A DNA stretch of 64,000 bases from Streptomyces antioxidans. Lineage in GTDB: Bacteria > Actinomycetota > Actinomycetes > Streptomycetales > Streptomycetaceae. The translations under genes and the position numbers were made by a program. The stretch spans positions 62,001 to 126,000 of the forward strand of contig NZ_LAKD02000120.1 in assembly GCF_000968685.2 (NCBI RefSeq). Direction: 5' to 3'. A model generated the notes under the pieces. That model was not told where the DNA came from and ran no database searches. It was given only the letters and a program-made list of their open reading frames with translations. How positions within the stretch are numbered: position 1 is the first letter of the stretch; each line of letters starts with the position of its first letter. Below, piece after piece: positions 24,291 to 33,453 of the stretch.

Positions 24291-25226
24291 ATGACCGTCG
24301 TCGACACCCCGCCCACGACCCTGCGCGAAGCCACCATCCCGCCGGACGGCATGTACGAGGGCGCGCGCGTGCTGCGGCGGCTGCCCGAGGGCTGGGAGGA
24401 GCGTCCGTACGAGCGGTTCGAGATCGTGCCGCTCGGACGCGTCATCGGCGCCGAGGTCCGCGGCCTGGACCTCTCCCGGCCGCTGGAGCCCGCGCTGCGC
24501 GAGGAGCTGAACCGCGCCCTGCTGGAGTGGAAGGTGATCTTCTTCCGCGGCCAGCACCTCACCTCGGAGCAGCAGCGCGAATTCGCCCGTAACTGGGGCG
24601 AGTTGGAGACCAATCCGCTGCTCGCCGCCGGTTCCAGCGAGGACGTGGTCCGCTTCGACAAGGCGTCCGGCACCACCCCGACCTTCGAGAACGTCTGGCA
24701 CACCGACGTCACCTTCCGCACCCGGCCCGCGCTCGGCGCCGTGCTCCAGCTGCGCGAGGTGCCGCCGGTGGGAGGGGACACCATGTGGGCGGACATGGCG
24801 GCGGCGTACGACAACCTCCCGGCGGAGGTGAAGGAGCGCATCGACGGCGCCACCGCGGTCCATGACGTCATCCCCGGCTTCGTCCGCTTCTACGGGCCGG
24901 AGCGACTGGCCCCGTTCCAGGAGATGTTCCCGCCGGTGGAGCACCCGGTGGTGCGCACCCATCCGGAGACCGGCCGGCGGATGCTGTTCGTCAACACCTC
25001 CTTCACCACCCGGATCACCGGGCTGGAGCGGGAGGAGAGCGACCGGCTGCTGAGCTTCCTGTGCCGGCAGGCGCACGTCCCGGAGTACCAGGTGCGCTTC
25101 CACTGGCAGCCGGGCGACATCGCCTTCTGGGACAACCGCGCCACCCAGCACTACGCGGTCAACGACTACGCCCCGCATCCCAGGGTCGCCGAACGCGTCG
25201 CCATCGAGGGCGACCGGCCGTTCTGA
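24291..25226 (+). CDS. TauD/TfdA family Fe(II)/2-oxoglutarate dioxygenase
   Basis: The 311-residue enzyme holds the facial triad His137 and Asp139 (VWHTDVTF) and His287 (ATQHYAVNDY), with Arg298 or Arg302 in RVAERV for 2-oxoglutarate. The family uses O2 and 2-oxoglutarate to hydroxylate substrates such as taurine, releasing sulfite, or alkyl sulfates and herbicide-like acids. GAGGAG lies before ATG 24291. It stands alone, without an adjacent sulfonate importer, although two ABC importers of the TauABC type lie elsewhere in the window. The substrate is not determined. Confidence 0.9.
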   Translation: MTVVDTPPTTLREATIPPDGMYEGARVLRRLPEGWEERPYERFEIVPLGRVIGAEVRGLDLSRPLEPALREELNRALLEWKVIFFRGQHLTSEQQREFARNWGELETNPLLAAGSSEDVVRFDKASGTTPTFENVWHTDVTFRTRPALGAVLQLREVPPVGGDTMWADMAAAYDNLPAEVKERIDGATAVHDVIPGFVRFYGPERLAPFQEMFPPVEHPVVRTHPETGRRMLFVNTSFTTRITGLEREESDRLLSFLCRQAHVPEYQVRFHWQPGDIAFWDNRATQHYAVNDYAPHPRVAERVAIEGDRPF

Positions 25227-25414
25227 CCCCGGCCGCTCCGCGAGGGCCCCCGCTGCCTCCGCGACCGCCCCGCTGCGGCGATTTTCGGCCATCCGAGCAA
25301 GCCCGCACCCGGCACGGGCCTGTTCCCGGCGGGTGAAACGATGCACGGCCGTGGCCACATCGGAGGTATAACCGTTGCGGAGTGGTCAGTTGACGAGCCG
25401 ATGGAAGGGGACGG

Positions 25415-28192
25415 GTGCGATACCGGGTCCTGGGGGCGCTCGAGCTGCGCACCGGCGAGGGGTGGGTCTCGCTGGGGCCGGCCAAGTGGCGGACGCTGCT
25501 CGCGGTGCTGCTGTGCCACGCCAACCAGACCGTCTCCACCGAGCGTCTCCTGGACGAGCTCTGGGGCGAGGACGGGGCGCCCCAGAGCGCCACCAAGCTG
25601 CTGCAGACCTATGTCTCCCGGCTCCGCCAGACCCTGGGCGACGAGGCCGGGCAGACCCTGATCACCGAGAAGCAGGGCTACAAGGCGCAGGGCTACCGAC
25701 TGTCGGTGGAGGCCGCCGAGTTCGACGCCCACCGCTTTGAGCAGCTGGTCGAGGAGGGGCGGCGGGCACTCGACCGGGAGACGCCCGAGACCGCGGCGGA
25801 GCGGCTGCGCGAGGCGCTGGCGATGTGGCGCGGCGCCCCGTTCGCCGATGTGCCCCTGACCCCGGCGGTGACGGCGGAGGCCACCCGGCTCCAGGAGTGC
25901 CGGCTACAGGCCGTGGACGCCCGGATCGACGCAGACCTGCGGTGCGGGCGCCATACGGCCGTCCTGGGCGAGCTGGAGGCGCTGACCGCCGAGCATCCGT
26001 TCCGCGAGGAGCTGCGTGGCCGGTTGATGCTGGCGCTGTACCGGTCCGGCCGGCAGGCCGACGCCCTGGCCGCCTACCGCGAGCTGCACCGGCTGCTGAG
26101 CGACGAGCTCGGGGTCGAGCCGACCCCGCCGCTGCGCGACCTCCACGAGCGGATGCTGAACGCCGACGCCTCCCTGATTGCCGCGCCCGCCCCGGCGGCG
26201 GACCGGTCCGGCCCGGCCGCCGCTGCCCGCAAGGCCCCCCGGGGGCCCCGTCAACTGCCGCCCGCCAGCCCCGCGTTCACCGGGCGCCACGGCGAGGTCG
26301 CGGTGCTCCAGGCGCTGATGGACGCGGCTGGGGACCCGGAGGCGGGCGAGGGCGGCCGGTCGGTGGTGCTCGCGGCCATCGACGGCACCGGCGGGGTCGG
26401 CAAGTCGACCCTGGCCATTCACGCCGCGCACCAGCTCGCCGACCGCTTCCCCGACGGCCAGCTCTATGTGGATCTGTACGGGGCGACCGCCGGGCAGTCG
26501 GCCCTGGACCCGGGTGAGGTGCTCGGCCGGTTTCTGCGCGCCCTGGGCGTGGACGGCTCCAACGTGCCGAGCGACACCGACGAGGCGTCCGCGCAGTTCC
26601 GTTCGCTGGTGGCGGGCCGGAAGCTGCTGGTGATCCTCGACAACGCCGCCAGTGTGGACCAGGTGCGGCCGCTGATCCCGGCCGGGCCGGGCTGCGCCGC
26701 GATGGTCACCAGCCGCGAGATGCTGACCACCCTGGAGGGCGCCACCCATCTGCATCTGGACGTGCTCCCGCAGGACCAGGCGGTGGCGCTGCTGGAGCGG
26801 GTCGTGGGCGCGGAGCGGGTGCGGGCCGAGCCAGCCGAGGCGGAGGAGATCACCCGGCTGTGCGGCTGGCTGCCGCTGGCGCTGCGGATCGCCGGTGCCC
26901 GGCTGGCCGCCCGCCCCGCGTGGCCGCTGCGCACCCTCGTCACCAAGCTGACCGACGCCCGGGGCCGGCTGGACGAGCTGCGCTTCGGCGATCTGGCCGT
27001 CCGCGTCAGCTTCCAGGTGAGCTACGAGGGCTTCCGGCTGGGCCGCCGCTCCGACGATCTGGACGCGGTCCGCGCCTTCCGGCTGCTCAGCGTGGTGCAG
27101 GGGCACGACATGAGCCTGCCGGTGGCCGCCGCGCTGCTTGACCTGCCCGCCGACCGCACCGAGAACGCGCTGGAGCGGCTGGTCGACGCCCAGCTCCTGG
27201 AGAGCCGGGACTCGGTCCGCTACCACATGCACGATCTGCTGCGGCTGTTCGCCTCGGAGCAGGCGGAGCAGGAGGAGACCGGGGCGGAGCGCTCGGCGGC
27301 CCTGGAGCGGGCCCAGTCCTGCTACGCGGCCACCGCCCAGCAGGCGGTCACCCTGCTCGACCCGCTCCGGCCCTGGCCCCGGCACCCGGCCGACGGCCCG
27401 GCGGTGCCGCTGAGCGGCCGGGACGAGGCGGAGGGCTGGCTGAAGGACGAGCTGCCCAATCTGCTGGCCGCCGTCGCCCAGGCGGCCGAGCCCGCGCAGC
27501 CCGAGGCGATCGCGCGCCTGGGGCTGCGGCTGGCGCGGGCGCTCCAGTGGTTCCTCTTCCCCCGGGCCCACGCCCAGGATCTCCAGACGATCAACGAGCT
27601 GGCCCTCGAGACCGCCCGCCGCCTGGGCGACCCGGAGAGCGAGGCATGGGCGCTGGACGGCCTCTCCGCCGCGTACTGGCTGCAGCACAGCTATGACGAG
27701 GTACGGGCCGCCCTGGAGTCGGCGCTGGAGATCTGGCGCGAACTTAACCAGCGGGAGGGCGAGTTGCGCACCGCGTGCAACCTCGCGGACGCGCTGTGCG
27801 AACTGGGCCTGTACGAGGAGGCCATCACGGTGCAGGAGCGGCAGCTGGCCCTGGCCCGGGAGGCCGGGGACCTGCCGGCCGAGGTGGTCGGCCTGGGCAA
27901 CCTCGGCCGGGCCCACCGGGGCCTGGGCCGCCCCGAGGACGCCCTGACCTGTTTCAAGGAGAGCCTGGAGTACGCCCGCCGTACGGGCAACATCCACCAT
28001 GAGGGCTTCGCCCTCTATGAAATCGGGATCACCTATATGGAACAGGGGAGGTTCCCCGAGGGCCGGGCCCATATGGATCAGGCCCTGCCGGTGTGGAAGC
28101 GCCCGGGTACGTACGAGAGTTGGCGCGGGCACACCTGGAGCGGGCTCTTCCCCGCCTGTATGACCCTGCAGATCGGCCCCGGCCCCCGCTGA
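25415..28192 (+). CDS. AfsR/SARP-type regulator (BTAD, NB-ARC, TPR)
   Basis: This 925-residue regulator comprises a winged-helix DNA-binding domain (about 1-95), a BTAD helical domain (about 100-245, with ALYRSGRQADALAAYRELHRLL), an NB-ARC ATPase (Walker A GTGGVGKSTLAIHAAHQL near 325, KLLVILDNAASVDQVRPLIP for Walker B) and C-terminal TPRs (for example CNLADALCELGLYEEAITVQ). AfsR-like proteins couple a signal to activation of secondary metabolism. The GTG start at 25415 has GAAGGGGA upstream. It lies beside a TauD gene and a DUF574 methyltransferase; its target is unknown. Confidence 0.9.
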   Translation: MRYRVLGALELRTGEGWVSLGPAKWRTLLAVLLCHANQTVSTERLLDELWGEDGAPQSATKLLQTYVSRLRQTLGDEAGQTLITEKQGYKAQGYRLSVEAAEFDAHRFEQLVEEGRRALDRETPETAAERLREALAMWRGAPFADVPLTPAVTAEATRLQECRLQAVDARIDADLRCGRHTAVLGELEALTAEHPFREELRGRLMLALYRSGRQADALAAYRELHRLLSDELGVEPTPPLRDLHERMLNADASLIAAPAPAADRSGPAAAARKAPRGPRQLPPASPAFTGRHGEVAVLQALMDAAGDPEAGEGGRSVVLAAIDGTGGVGKSTLAIHAAHQLADRFPDGQLYVDLYGATAGQSALDPGEVLGRFLRALGVDGSNVPSDTDEASAQFRSLVAGRKLLVILDNAASVDQVRPLIPAGPGCAAMVTSREMLTTLEGATHLHLDVLPQDQAVALLERVVGAERVRAEPAEAEEITRLCGWLPLALRIAGARLAARPAWPLRTLVTKLTDARGRLDELRFGDLAVRVSFQVSYEGFRLGRRSDDLDAVRAFRLLSVVQGHDMSLPVAAALLDLPADRTENALERLVDAQLLESRDSVRYHMHDLLRLFASEQAEQEETGAERSAALERAQSCYAATAQQAVTLLDPLRPWPRHPADGPAVPLSGRDEAEGWLKDELPNLLAAVAQAAEPAQPEAIARLGLRLARALQWFLFPRAHAQDLQTINELALETARRLGDPESEAWALDGLSAAYWLQHSYDEVRAALESALEIWRELNQREGELRTACNLADALCELGLYEEAITVQERQLALAREAGDLPAEVVGLGNLGRAHRGLGRPEDALTCFKESLEYARRTGNIHHEGFALYEIGITYMEQGRFPEGRAHMDQALPVWKRPGTYESWRGHTWSGLFPACMTLQIGPGPR

Positions 28193-28207
28193 GGCGGGGG
28201 CCGGGGC
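28176..28207 (+). terminator. Hairpin overlapping the SARP stop codon
   Basis: Perfect 14-bp arms 28176-28189 and 28194-28207 enclose loop TGAG, so the stop codon (28190-28192) is in the loop. Confidence 0.8.
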
Positions 28208-28290
28208 GGCGCCGGACCCCGGGGGGGCAGGGTCCGGGACGGACGTCGCGCGTAGGGGTGTCGCGGACGTCACGCGCAGGGGCGGCGGGG

Positions 28291-29127
28291 CTACGGCTTG
28301 CGGGCCACCCCGCCGTAGGCCCACACCCGGCTCGGGTCGGACTCGGCGCCGATGCCCGGGCGCCACGAGGGCAGTTGCACCAGGCCCGGGGCGAGCAGGT
28401 CGAGCCCGGCGAAGAACTCCATGATCTCGGCGTGCTCGCGGGCGACCAGGGACACCGGGTCCCCGAAGCTGATGACCCCCCAGTCCCGGTCGGCGTCGGG
28501 AGCGATGAAGTCACCGGTGGCGTGGGAGAGGACCAGACAGCTGCCCGGCGCGGCCCAGTCCATGAGGCGGCGGACGATGCCGACGGGGTTCTCCGGGTCC
28601 TCGATGTAGTCGAGGACGAAGTTCAGCAGGATCGCGACCGGCTGTGCGGGGTCGAGCAGCCGCCGCAGCTCCTCATGGCCCAGGAGGTCCCCGGGCGAGC
28701 GGATGTCGGTCTTGACCATCGTGGTGCCGGAGACGGAGAGCCGGGCCTGGCCGTGGCTCGCCACGATGGGGTCGTTGTCGGCGTAGACCACCCGGGCCCG
28801 GGGATTCACCGCCTGGGCGATTTCATGCACATTCGGGGTCGTCGGCAATCCCGCGCCGATATCCAGGAATTGGCTGATGCCATTGGCGGCGAGATGACGG
28901 ACGGCCCGGTGCAGAAATCTCCGATTGGAGAGCGCGGTATCGCGGACTTCCGGTGCGACACCGAGAAATCGCTGAGCCTGCTCATAATCGGCGAGGTAAT
29001 TGTCCTTGCCGCCGACGAGATAGTTGTAGACCCTGGCCGGGTTCGCCTCGCTGACCGCAAGACGTCCGTGGTCGGCCGGCCGCCACTCCCTCGTCCTGAG
29101 CCCGATGCCGGGTCCGCTGCTCTTCAT
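28291..29127 (-). CDS. SAM-dependent methyltransferase, DUF574 type
   Basis: The 278-residue protein matches the actinobacterial Methyltransf_19 (DUF574) family: NPARVYNYLVGGKDNYLADYE near the N-terminus, then the SAM motif FLDIGAGLPTTPNVHEIAQ and the acidic VVYADNDPIVASHGQ. The family is expanded in streptomycetes and its substrates are mostly unknown. AAGGGA precedes ATG 29127. Base composition at the 5' end is less GC-rich than that of its neighbours. It is followed on the same strand by no close gene and preceded 52 bp upstream by a short hypothetical gene. Confidence 0.87.
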   Translation of the reverse strand: MKSSGPGIGLRTREWRPADHGRLAVSEANPARVYNYLVGGKDNYLADYEQAQRFLGVAPEVRDTALSNRRFLHRAVRHLAANGISQFLDIGAGLPTTPNVHEIAQAVNPRARVVYADNDPIVASHGQARLSVSGTTMVKTDIRSPGDLLGHEELRRLLDPAQPVAILLNFVLDYIEDPENPVGIVRRLMDWAAPGSCLVLSHATGDFIAPDADRDWGVISFGDPVSLVAREHAEIMEFFAGLDLLAPGLVQLPSWRPGIGAESDPSRVWAYGGVARKP

Positions 29128-29179
29128 CGTGATTCCCTTACCACTAGCACTGCCTCGCCTCACCGCCGACGGTTCCGGA

Positions 29180-29503
29180 TCACTGCGGGTGCGGAGCCTC
29201 GCCCGGACGCCACGTGACCGTCTCCCTCGGCCCCGGTTCGGCCCAGGCGACCGGATCCCGCGCCCACAGGTGGAAGGGCAGGTCGACATCCGCTGACACC
29301 CGGCTGAGCTGGCCCCAGGAGTACGCCCCGGAGTGGGCCGCGGTGGCCTGGAGCGCCGCTTCGAGGCAGGCACGGGCGGTGCGTTCGGCCCGGCAGGTGC
29401 CGCTCGGGCCGGACCCCTCCACCCCGCCGCAGAGCTGAAAGGTGCTCCAGGCGTAGAGGGGTTCGTCCTCGACATGAGGCTGGTGCTGCTGGTCGACGTT
29501 CAC
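29180..29503 (-). CDS. Hypothetical protein, 107 residues
   Basis: GTG 29503 is preceded by AGAGGG. The protein contains LYAWSTFQLCGG, a Cys-containing helix (TCRAERTARACLEAALQATAAH) and YSWGQLSRVSADVDLPFHLW. No signal peptide or membrane span is seen. Similar short genes occur near streptomycete XRE and DUF574 genes, but I cannot assign a function. It probably shares a transcript with the methyltransferase downstream. Confidence 0.6.
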   Translation of the reverse strand: MNVDQQHQPHVEDEPLYAWSTFQLCGGVEGSGPSGTCRAERTARACLEAALQATAAHSGAYSWGQLSRVSADVDLPFHLWARDPVAWAEPGPRETVTWRPGEAPHPQ

Positions 29504-29599
29504 AGGCCCTCTCCAGACGCGTCCCTACCGGGCGGCTGTAGCGATGCGTCCAGCATGGAAGAGGGCGGATCAGCGGCGGTATATCGGCGGTAAAGCGAC

Positions 29600-29650
29600 G
29601 GCCGCGGCGGCTCGACCGGGGTCCGCCCCGGTCGGGGTCCCGCCGCGGCC
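29600..29650 (-). terminator. Compound hairpin after the alpha/beta hydrolase gene
   Basis: The outer stem 29600-29610 with 29640-29650 is an 11-bp perfect match. The inner stem 29614-29621 with 29626-29633 is an 8-bp perfect match around TCCG. It lies about 100 bp past the hydrolase stop and before the next minus-strand gene. Confidence 0.6.
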
Positions 29651-29721
29651 GCGTCGCCTTCCGCGCTGGAAAGGGCCCTGGTCACACGCCAGATGACGCC
29701 ATGGCGTGGGCCCAGGGCCGT

Positions 29722-29745
29722 CCGGTCACCCGGTCACCCGGTCAC
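29722..29745. repeat. CCGGTCAC in three tandem copies beside a stop codon
   Basis: The three exact 8-bp copies end 4 bp before the hydrolase stop codon (29750-29752). Spacers are absent, so this is a microsatellite and not a CRISPR. Confidence 0.7.
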
Positions 29746-29749
29746 TCGC

Positions 29750-30631
29750 TCATTCGGCGAGCCAGGTCAGGACCTCCCGGTTGATCCGCTCGGGCCGCTC
29801 CAGGTGGAGGAAGTGCCCGGTGTCGTCGACCAGTTCCATCCGCGACCCCGCGGGCAGGTGGTCCACGGCCCCCTGGACGACATCGGCGCCGATGCAGCCG
29901 TCGTCGGCGCCGTGCAGATAGAGGGTGGGGACCTCCCCGGTCCCGGTGACGGCCTCCTGCTCGGCCGCGTACGCCGCCACATGGCGCGTCGGGTCGAACA
30001 GCGCCCGGTAGTAGCCGATCGCGGCGGCGAGGTGGTCCGGGTCCCGCAGGCTCTCCTTGACGTGTGCGATGTCCTCGGCGGCGTCCTTGTACCCGGGCGA
30101 CCAGTCGCGCCACAGTCCGTCGATCAGGGCCATGTCGTGCGCCGCCGCCCCGGCCTCGGCCAGCGGCGTCTGGAACAGGAAGATGTAGAAGGAGCGCTTG
30201 AACTGGCCGTAGTCATAGTTGAAGAAGTCGGCCAGCACCCCGCCCAGCGGGGGCACCGCCATCGTGACCGCGCGCCGCCAGCGCTCGGGGGCGCTGCCGG
30301 TGGCGCCGTACGCGGCGATGGCGCCCCAGTCGTGGCCGATGAGCACGGCGTCGCCGTCGCCGCCGAACGCCTCGTGGAGCGCGTTGGCGTCCGCGGCGAT
30401 CGCACCCGCCTGGTAAGCGCCGTCGGCGGGTATGCCACTGGGCGCGTAGCCCCTCATGAAGGGCGCCACGGCGTGGTAGCCCGCGTCCGCGAGCGCGGGG
30501 AGCAGATGACGCCAGGAGTGCGCGGAGTCCGGGAAGCCGTGCAAGCAGAGCGCCAATGGGGCGTCGGCCGGGCCCGCTTCAAAATACCCGAAATCAAGTC
30601 CATTTGCGTTGATGTACTTCAGCTCTGTCAC
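29750..30631 (-). CDS. Alpha/beta hydrolase (epoxide hydrolase/haloalkane dehalogenase-like)
   Basis: The 293-residue hydrolase has the oxyanion motif LCLHGFPDSAHSW, the nucleophile elbow VLIGHDWGAIAAY (Asp nucleophile, as in epoxide hydrolases and dehalogenases), a cap region from about 130 to 210 and a C-terminal catalytic His in DDTGHFLHLERPE. The middle acid is likely the Asp pair in LHGADDGCIGAD. The reaction is probably hydrolysis of an epoxide or similar substrate. The GTG start at 30631 has little ribosome-site support. It diverges from the RsbA-like gene. Confidence 0.85.
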   Translation of the reverse strand: MTELKYINANGLDFGYFEAGPADAPLALCLHGFPDSAHSWRHLLPALADAGYHAVAPFMRGYAPSGIPADGAYQAGAIAADANALHEAFGGDGDAVLIGHDWGAIAAYGATGSAPERWRRAVTMAVPPLGGVLADFFNYDYGQFKRSFYIFLFQTPLAEAGAAAHDMALIDGLWRDWSPGYKDAAEDIAHVKESLRDPDHLAAAIGYYRALFDPTRHVAAYAAEQEAVTGTGEVPTLYLHGADDGCIGADVVQGAVDHLPAGSRMELVDDTGHFLHLERPERINREVLTWLAE

Positions 30632-30783
30632 GCCCGAGGATGCTAATGCACCGTCAGGACGCCGTCCATGTATGGCCGGAACGGGCTGCGCACCGGGCCA
30701 GGGTAGTGGCAGACTGCGCTATACCGTCCGGAAATTCGATGACGCACCGCGTGTTTTCGCCGGCCGAGCCCATGGGAGGCCCG

Positions 30784-31734
30784 ATGACCAGCCCGAGCAG
30801 CCCCGTCGCGGACCACCGCGATGCGATGATGCACCGCGGTTTCCTCTACCGCGACGAGGAGGAAGTGGTCGACATCTGCGTCCCGTTCCTCCGCGAGGGC
30901 CTGGAGGCGGACGACGCCGTGGCCGTCGTCGCGGCCAGCTCCAACATCGACGCGCTGCGGGACGCGCTCGGGCAGGACGCCAAGGCGGTGCAGTTCGAGG
31001 AGGCGCTCAGCTGGTACCAGCACCCGGTCAAGACCATCGCCGCCTATGACTCCTTCGTGAAGGCCGAGAAGCCGCGCCGGGTCCGGGTGATCGCCGAACC
31101 GGTGTGGCAGGGCCGCACCCCGCTCGAGGTGGTGGAGTGGGCGCGCTACGAGTCGATCGTCAACGCGGCCTTCGCCCACTCCGGCGCCCGCGCCATCTGC
31201 TGCTACGACCGCCGTCTGCTGCACCCCGAGATCCTCGCCTACGCGCGCCAGACCCACCCCGAGATCATCGACGGTCACGGTCCGGAGAAGAGCGACGCCT
31301 ACACCGACCCCGGCCCGTTCAGCGCCACCTGCGACCGGCGCCCCCTGCCGTCCGCCCCGCGCACCGCCGAGTCCGTGTCGATCGTCTCGACGGACCTGGA
31401 CGCCGTGCGCACCTTCGTGGCCGAGCGGGCGAGCCGGCACGGCATGGGCCATGAGGCGCTGCGCAACATGGTCGCGGCCGTGAGCGAGGTGTCCACCACC
31501 GCGATCGGGCACGGCGGGACCCCGGCGCGGCTGAGCACCTGGGTCCACGACGGCGATCTGGTCTGCGAGATCTCCGGGCCCGGCCACTGGTACCCGGACG
31601 CGCTGTGGGGCTTCACCCCGCCCGCCGACGACGAGCCCGGATTCGGGCTGTGGGGCGTCCGCATGCTCTGCGACGTGGTGCAGATGCAGGCCGACGCGGA
31701 CGGCACCGTCATCCGGCTGCGCTCCCGGATCTGA
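30784..31734 (+). CDS. RsbA-like anti-sigma regulatory protein (MEDS plus HATPase domains)
   Basis: The 316-residue protein has an N-terminal MEDS (DcmR-type sensory) domain of about 170 residues, from HRGFLYRDEEEVVDICVPFL to ICCYDRRLLHPEILAYARQTHP, and a C-terminal GHKL ATPase domain (LRNMVAAVSEVSTTAI, GFGLWGVRMLCDVVQM) of the RsbW-type kinase group. Such proteins bind sigma factors or their antagonists in response to small signals. The N-box is somewhat degenerate (SEVSTTA where ELxxNA is usual). GGGAGG precedes ATG 30784. The sigma factor at 5287-6093 is a possible but unproven partner. Confidence 0.8.
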   Translation: MTSPSSPVADHRDAMMHRGFLYRDEEEVVDICVPFLREGLEADDAVAVVAASSNIDALRDALGQDAKAVQFEEALSWYQHPVKTIAAYDSFVKAEKPRRVRVIAEPVWQGRTPLEVVEWARYESIVNAAFAHSGARAICCYDRRLLHPEILAYARQTHPEIIDGHGPEKSDAYTDPGPFSATCDRRPLPSAPRTAESVSIVSTDLDAVRTFVAERASRHGMGHEALRNMVAAVSEVSTTAIGHGGTPARLSTWVHDGDLVCEISGPGHWYPDALWGFTPPADDEPGFGLWGVRMLCDVVQMQADADGTVIRLRSRI

Positions 31735-31830
31735 CGCCCCTGAGGGCTTTACCTGACGGCCGGGCCGGGTCGCGACACGACGCGGGCCGGAGCCGACTCC
31801 CACCTGAAGCCCGTATCGGCCCGAGACGGG

Positions 31831-31858
31831 CCGCCCCGGCCGGATGCGGCCGGGGCGG
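31831..31858 (+). terminator. Hairpin between RsbA-like and fumarase genes
   Basis: Perfect 12-bp arms 31831-31842 and 31847-31858 enclose GATG, about 100 bp after the first stop and 86 bp before the fumarase start. Confidence 0.75.
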
Positions 31859-31944
31859 TGCGGGGCGACACTGGCGGGGAGGGCAACAGCCGTGATGCGG
31901 AGTGTGCGTATGGATGGGCTGCCATCCGTCTGGGAGAGCACGCG

Positions 31945-33417
31945 ATGAACGCGCCCCACCGGCGCCGGGGCTCCCGGGGCACCCCGAGGGTGCGGCGGGA
32001 CCTGCCCACCCGCATCGACGCCACCGGCACCCGGCGGGAGACGGACGCGCTGGGGACCGTGGAGGTCCCGGCCGACCGGTACTGGGGCGCCCAGACCCAG
32101 CGGGCCCTGGTCCACTTCGCCATCGGCGACGACCGCATGCCCAAGGCGGTCTACCACGCGTACGGCTATGTGAAGAAGGCCGCCGCACTGGTCAACGGCC
32201 GGGAGGGGCGGCTCGCGGGATGGCAGGCGGACCTGATCGCGCATGTGGCCGACGAGGTGGTCTCGGGCGCGCTGGACGACCACTTCCCGCTGTATGTGTG
32301 GCAGGCGGGCTCCGGCACCCAGACCAATATGAACGTCAACGAGGTCATCAGCAATCGCGCGATCCAGCTGGTCGGCGGCGTGGTGGGCAGCAAGGAGCCG
32401 GTGCACCCCAACGACCACGTCAATCTGGGCCAGTCCTCCAATGACACCTTCCCCACGGCCATGCACATCGCCGCGGTGCGCGTCCTGCACGATCCACTGC
32501 TGCCGCAGGTCAGCCTGCTCCAGGAGGCCATCGCCGCCAAGTCCCGTACCTGGTACGACATCGTCAAGACCGGCCGCACCCATCTGCGGGACGCGGTCCC
32601 CCTCTCCGTGGGGCAGGAGTGGTCCGGCTATGCCGCCCAGCTCTCCGACGCGCTGGAGCGGCTGCGGGCCACGCTGCCGGATCTGTACCAGCTCGCCATC
32701 GGTGGCACGGCGGTCGGCACCGGGCTGGGCGCCCCCGAGGGGTTCGGACCGGCGGTGGCGCGGGAGATCGCCGCGGCGACCGGCCATCCGTTCAAGGTGG
32801 CGTCCAACCCCTTCGCGGCGCAGAGCGGTGTGGACGCGGTGGTGGCCGCCTCCGCCGGGCTGCGGGGCCTCGCCATCCCCCTGATGAAGATCGCCGACGA
32901 TATCCGCTGGCTCGCCTCCGGCCCGCACGGCGGGATCGGGGAGCTGACGCTGCCCGCGAACGAGCCCGGCAGCTCCAGCATGCCCGGCAAGGTCAACCCG
33001 ACGCAGTGCGAGGCCATGATGATGGTGTGCACCCAGGTGCTCTCCGACGACGCCGCCGTGGCACACGCGGGCACCCGGGGGAACTTCCAGCTCAACGCGG
33101 CCCGGCCGCTGGCCATCAGCGACTTCCTGCACTCCGCGCGCATCCTCGCCGACGCCTGCGAGAAGCTGCGGGCGTACTGCGTCGAGGGCATCGAGCTGAA
33201 CCGCGAGCGGATCGACGAGCATCTGGCCCGCTCGCTGATGCTGGTCACTGCGCTGTCCCCGCGGATCGGCCACGACAAGGCCGCCGAGATCGCCCGCAAG
33301 GCCGCCGCCGAGGGAACGACCCTGCGCGAGGCGGCCATCGCCAGCGGCCACATCGGCGCCGAGGACTTCGACCGGATCGTGGACCCCCGGAAGATGGCCC
33401 GACTGCGCGACGGCTGA
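31945..33417 (+). CDS. fumC: Class II fumarate hydratase
   Basis: The 490-residue enzyme interconverts fumarate and malate in the TCA cycle. It has the family patterns GSGTQTNMNVNEVI, VHPNDHVNLGQSSNDTFPTA, TGRTHLRDAVPLSVGQEWSG (catalytic His) and the signature loop GSSSMPGKVNPTQCEA. The last 55 residues match the fumarase C C-terminal domain. The first 25 residues are a basic extension not seen in short homologues. ATG 31945 follows GGGAGAG. FumC rather than aspartase is favoured by the HPNDHVN and NMNVNEVI motifs. It may be a second, class II fumarase beside a class I enzyme. Confidence 0.92.
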   Translation: MNAPHRRRGSRGTPRVRRDLPTRIDATGTRRETDALGTVEVPADRYWGAQTQRALVHFAIGDDRMPKAVYHAYGYVKKAAALVNGREGRLAGWQADLIAHVADEVVSGALDDHFPLYVWQAGSGTQTNMNVNEVISNRAIQLVGGVVGSKEPVHPNDHVNLGQSSNDTFPTAMHIAAVRVLHDPLLPQVSLLQEAIAAKSRTWYDIVKTGRTHLRDAVPLSVGQEWSGYAAQLSDALERLRATLPDLYQLAIGGTAVGTGLGAPEGFGPAVAREIAAATGHPFKVASNPFAAQSGVDAVVAASAGLRGLAIPLMKIADDIRWLASGPHGGIGELTLPANEPGSSSMPGKVNPTQCEAMMMVCTQVLSDDAAVAHAGTRGNFQLNAARPLAISDFLHSARILADACEKLRAYCVEGIELNRERIDEHLARSLMLVTALSPRIGHDKAAEIARKAAAEGTTLREAAIASGHIGAEDFDRIVDPRKMARLRDG

Positions 33418-33453
33418 GCTCATCGGGGCGCATCTCCGCGGCGGCTGAGCTCA
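33411..33453. terminator. Repeat/hairpin holding both convergent stop codons
   Basis: CGGCTGAGCTCA is found at 33411-33422 and 33442-33453. Because TGAGCTCA is self-complementary the two copies can pair as an 8-bp stem. The first contains the fumarase stop (33415-33417), the second the polysaccharide deacetylase stop (33451-33453). Confidence 0.55.

Noticed and set aside
29722..29745. Possible CRISPR repeat
   Set aside because: Three 8-bp units with no spacers; no cas genes in the window.
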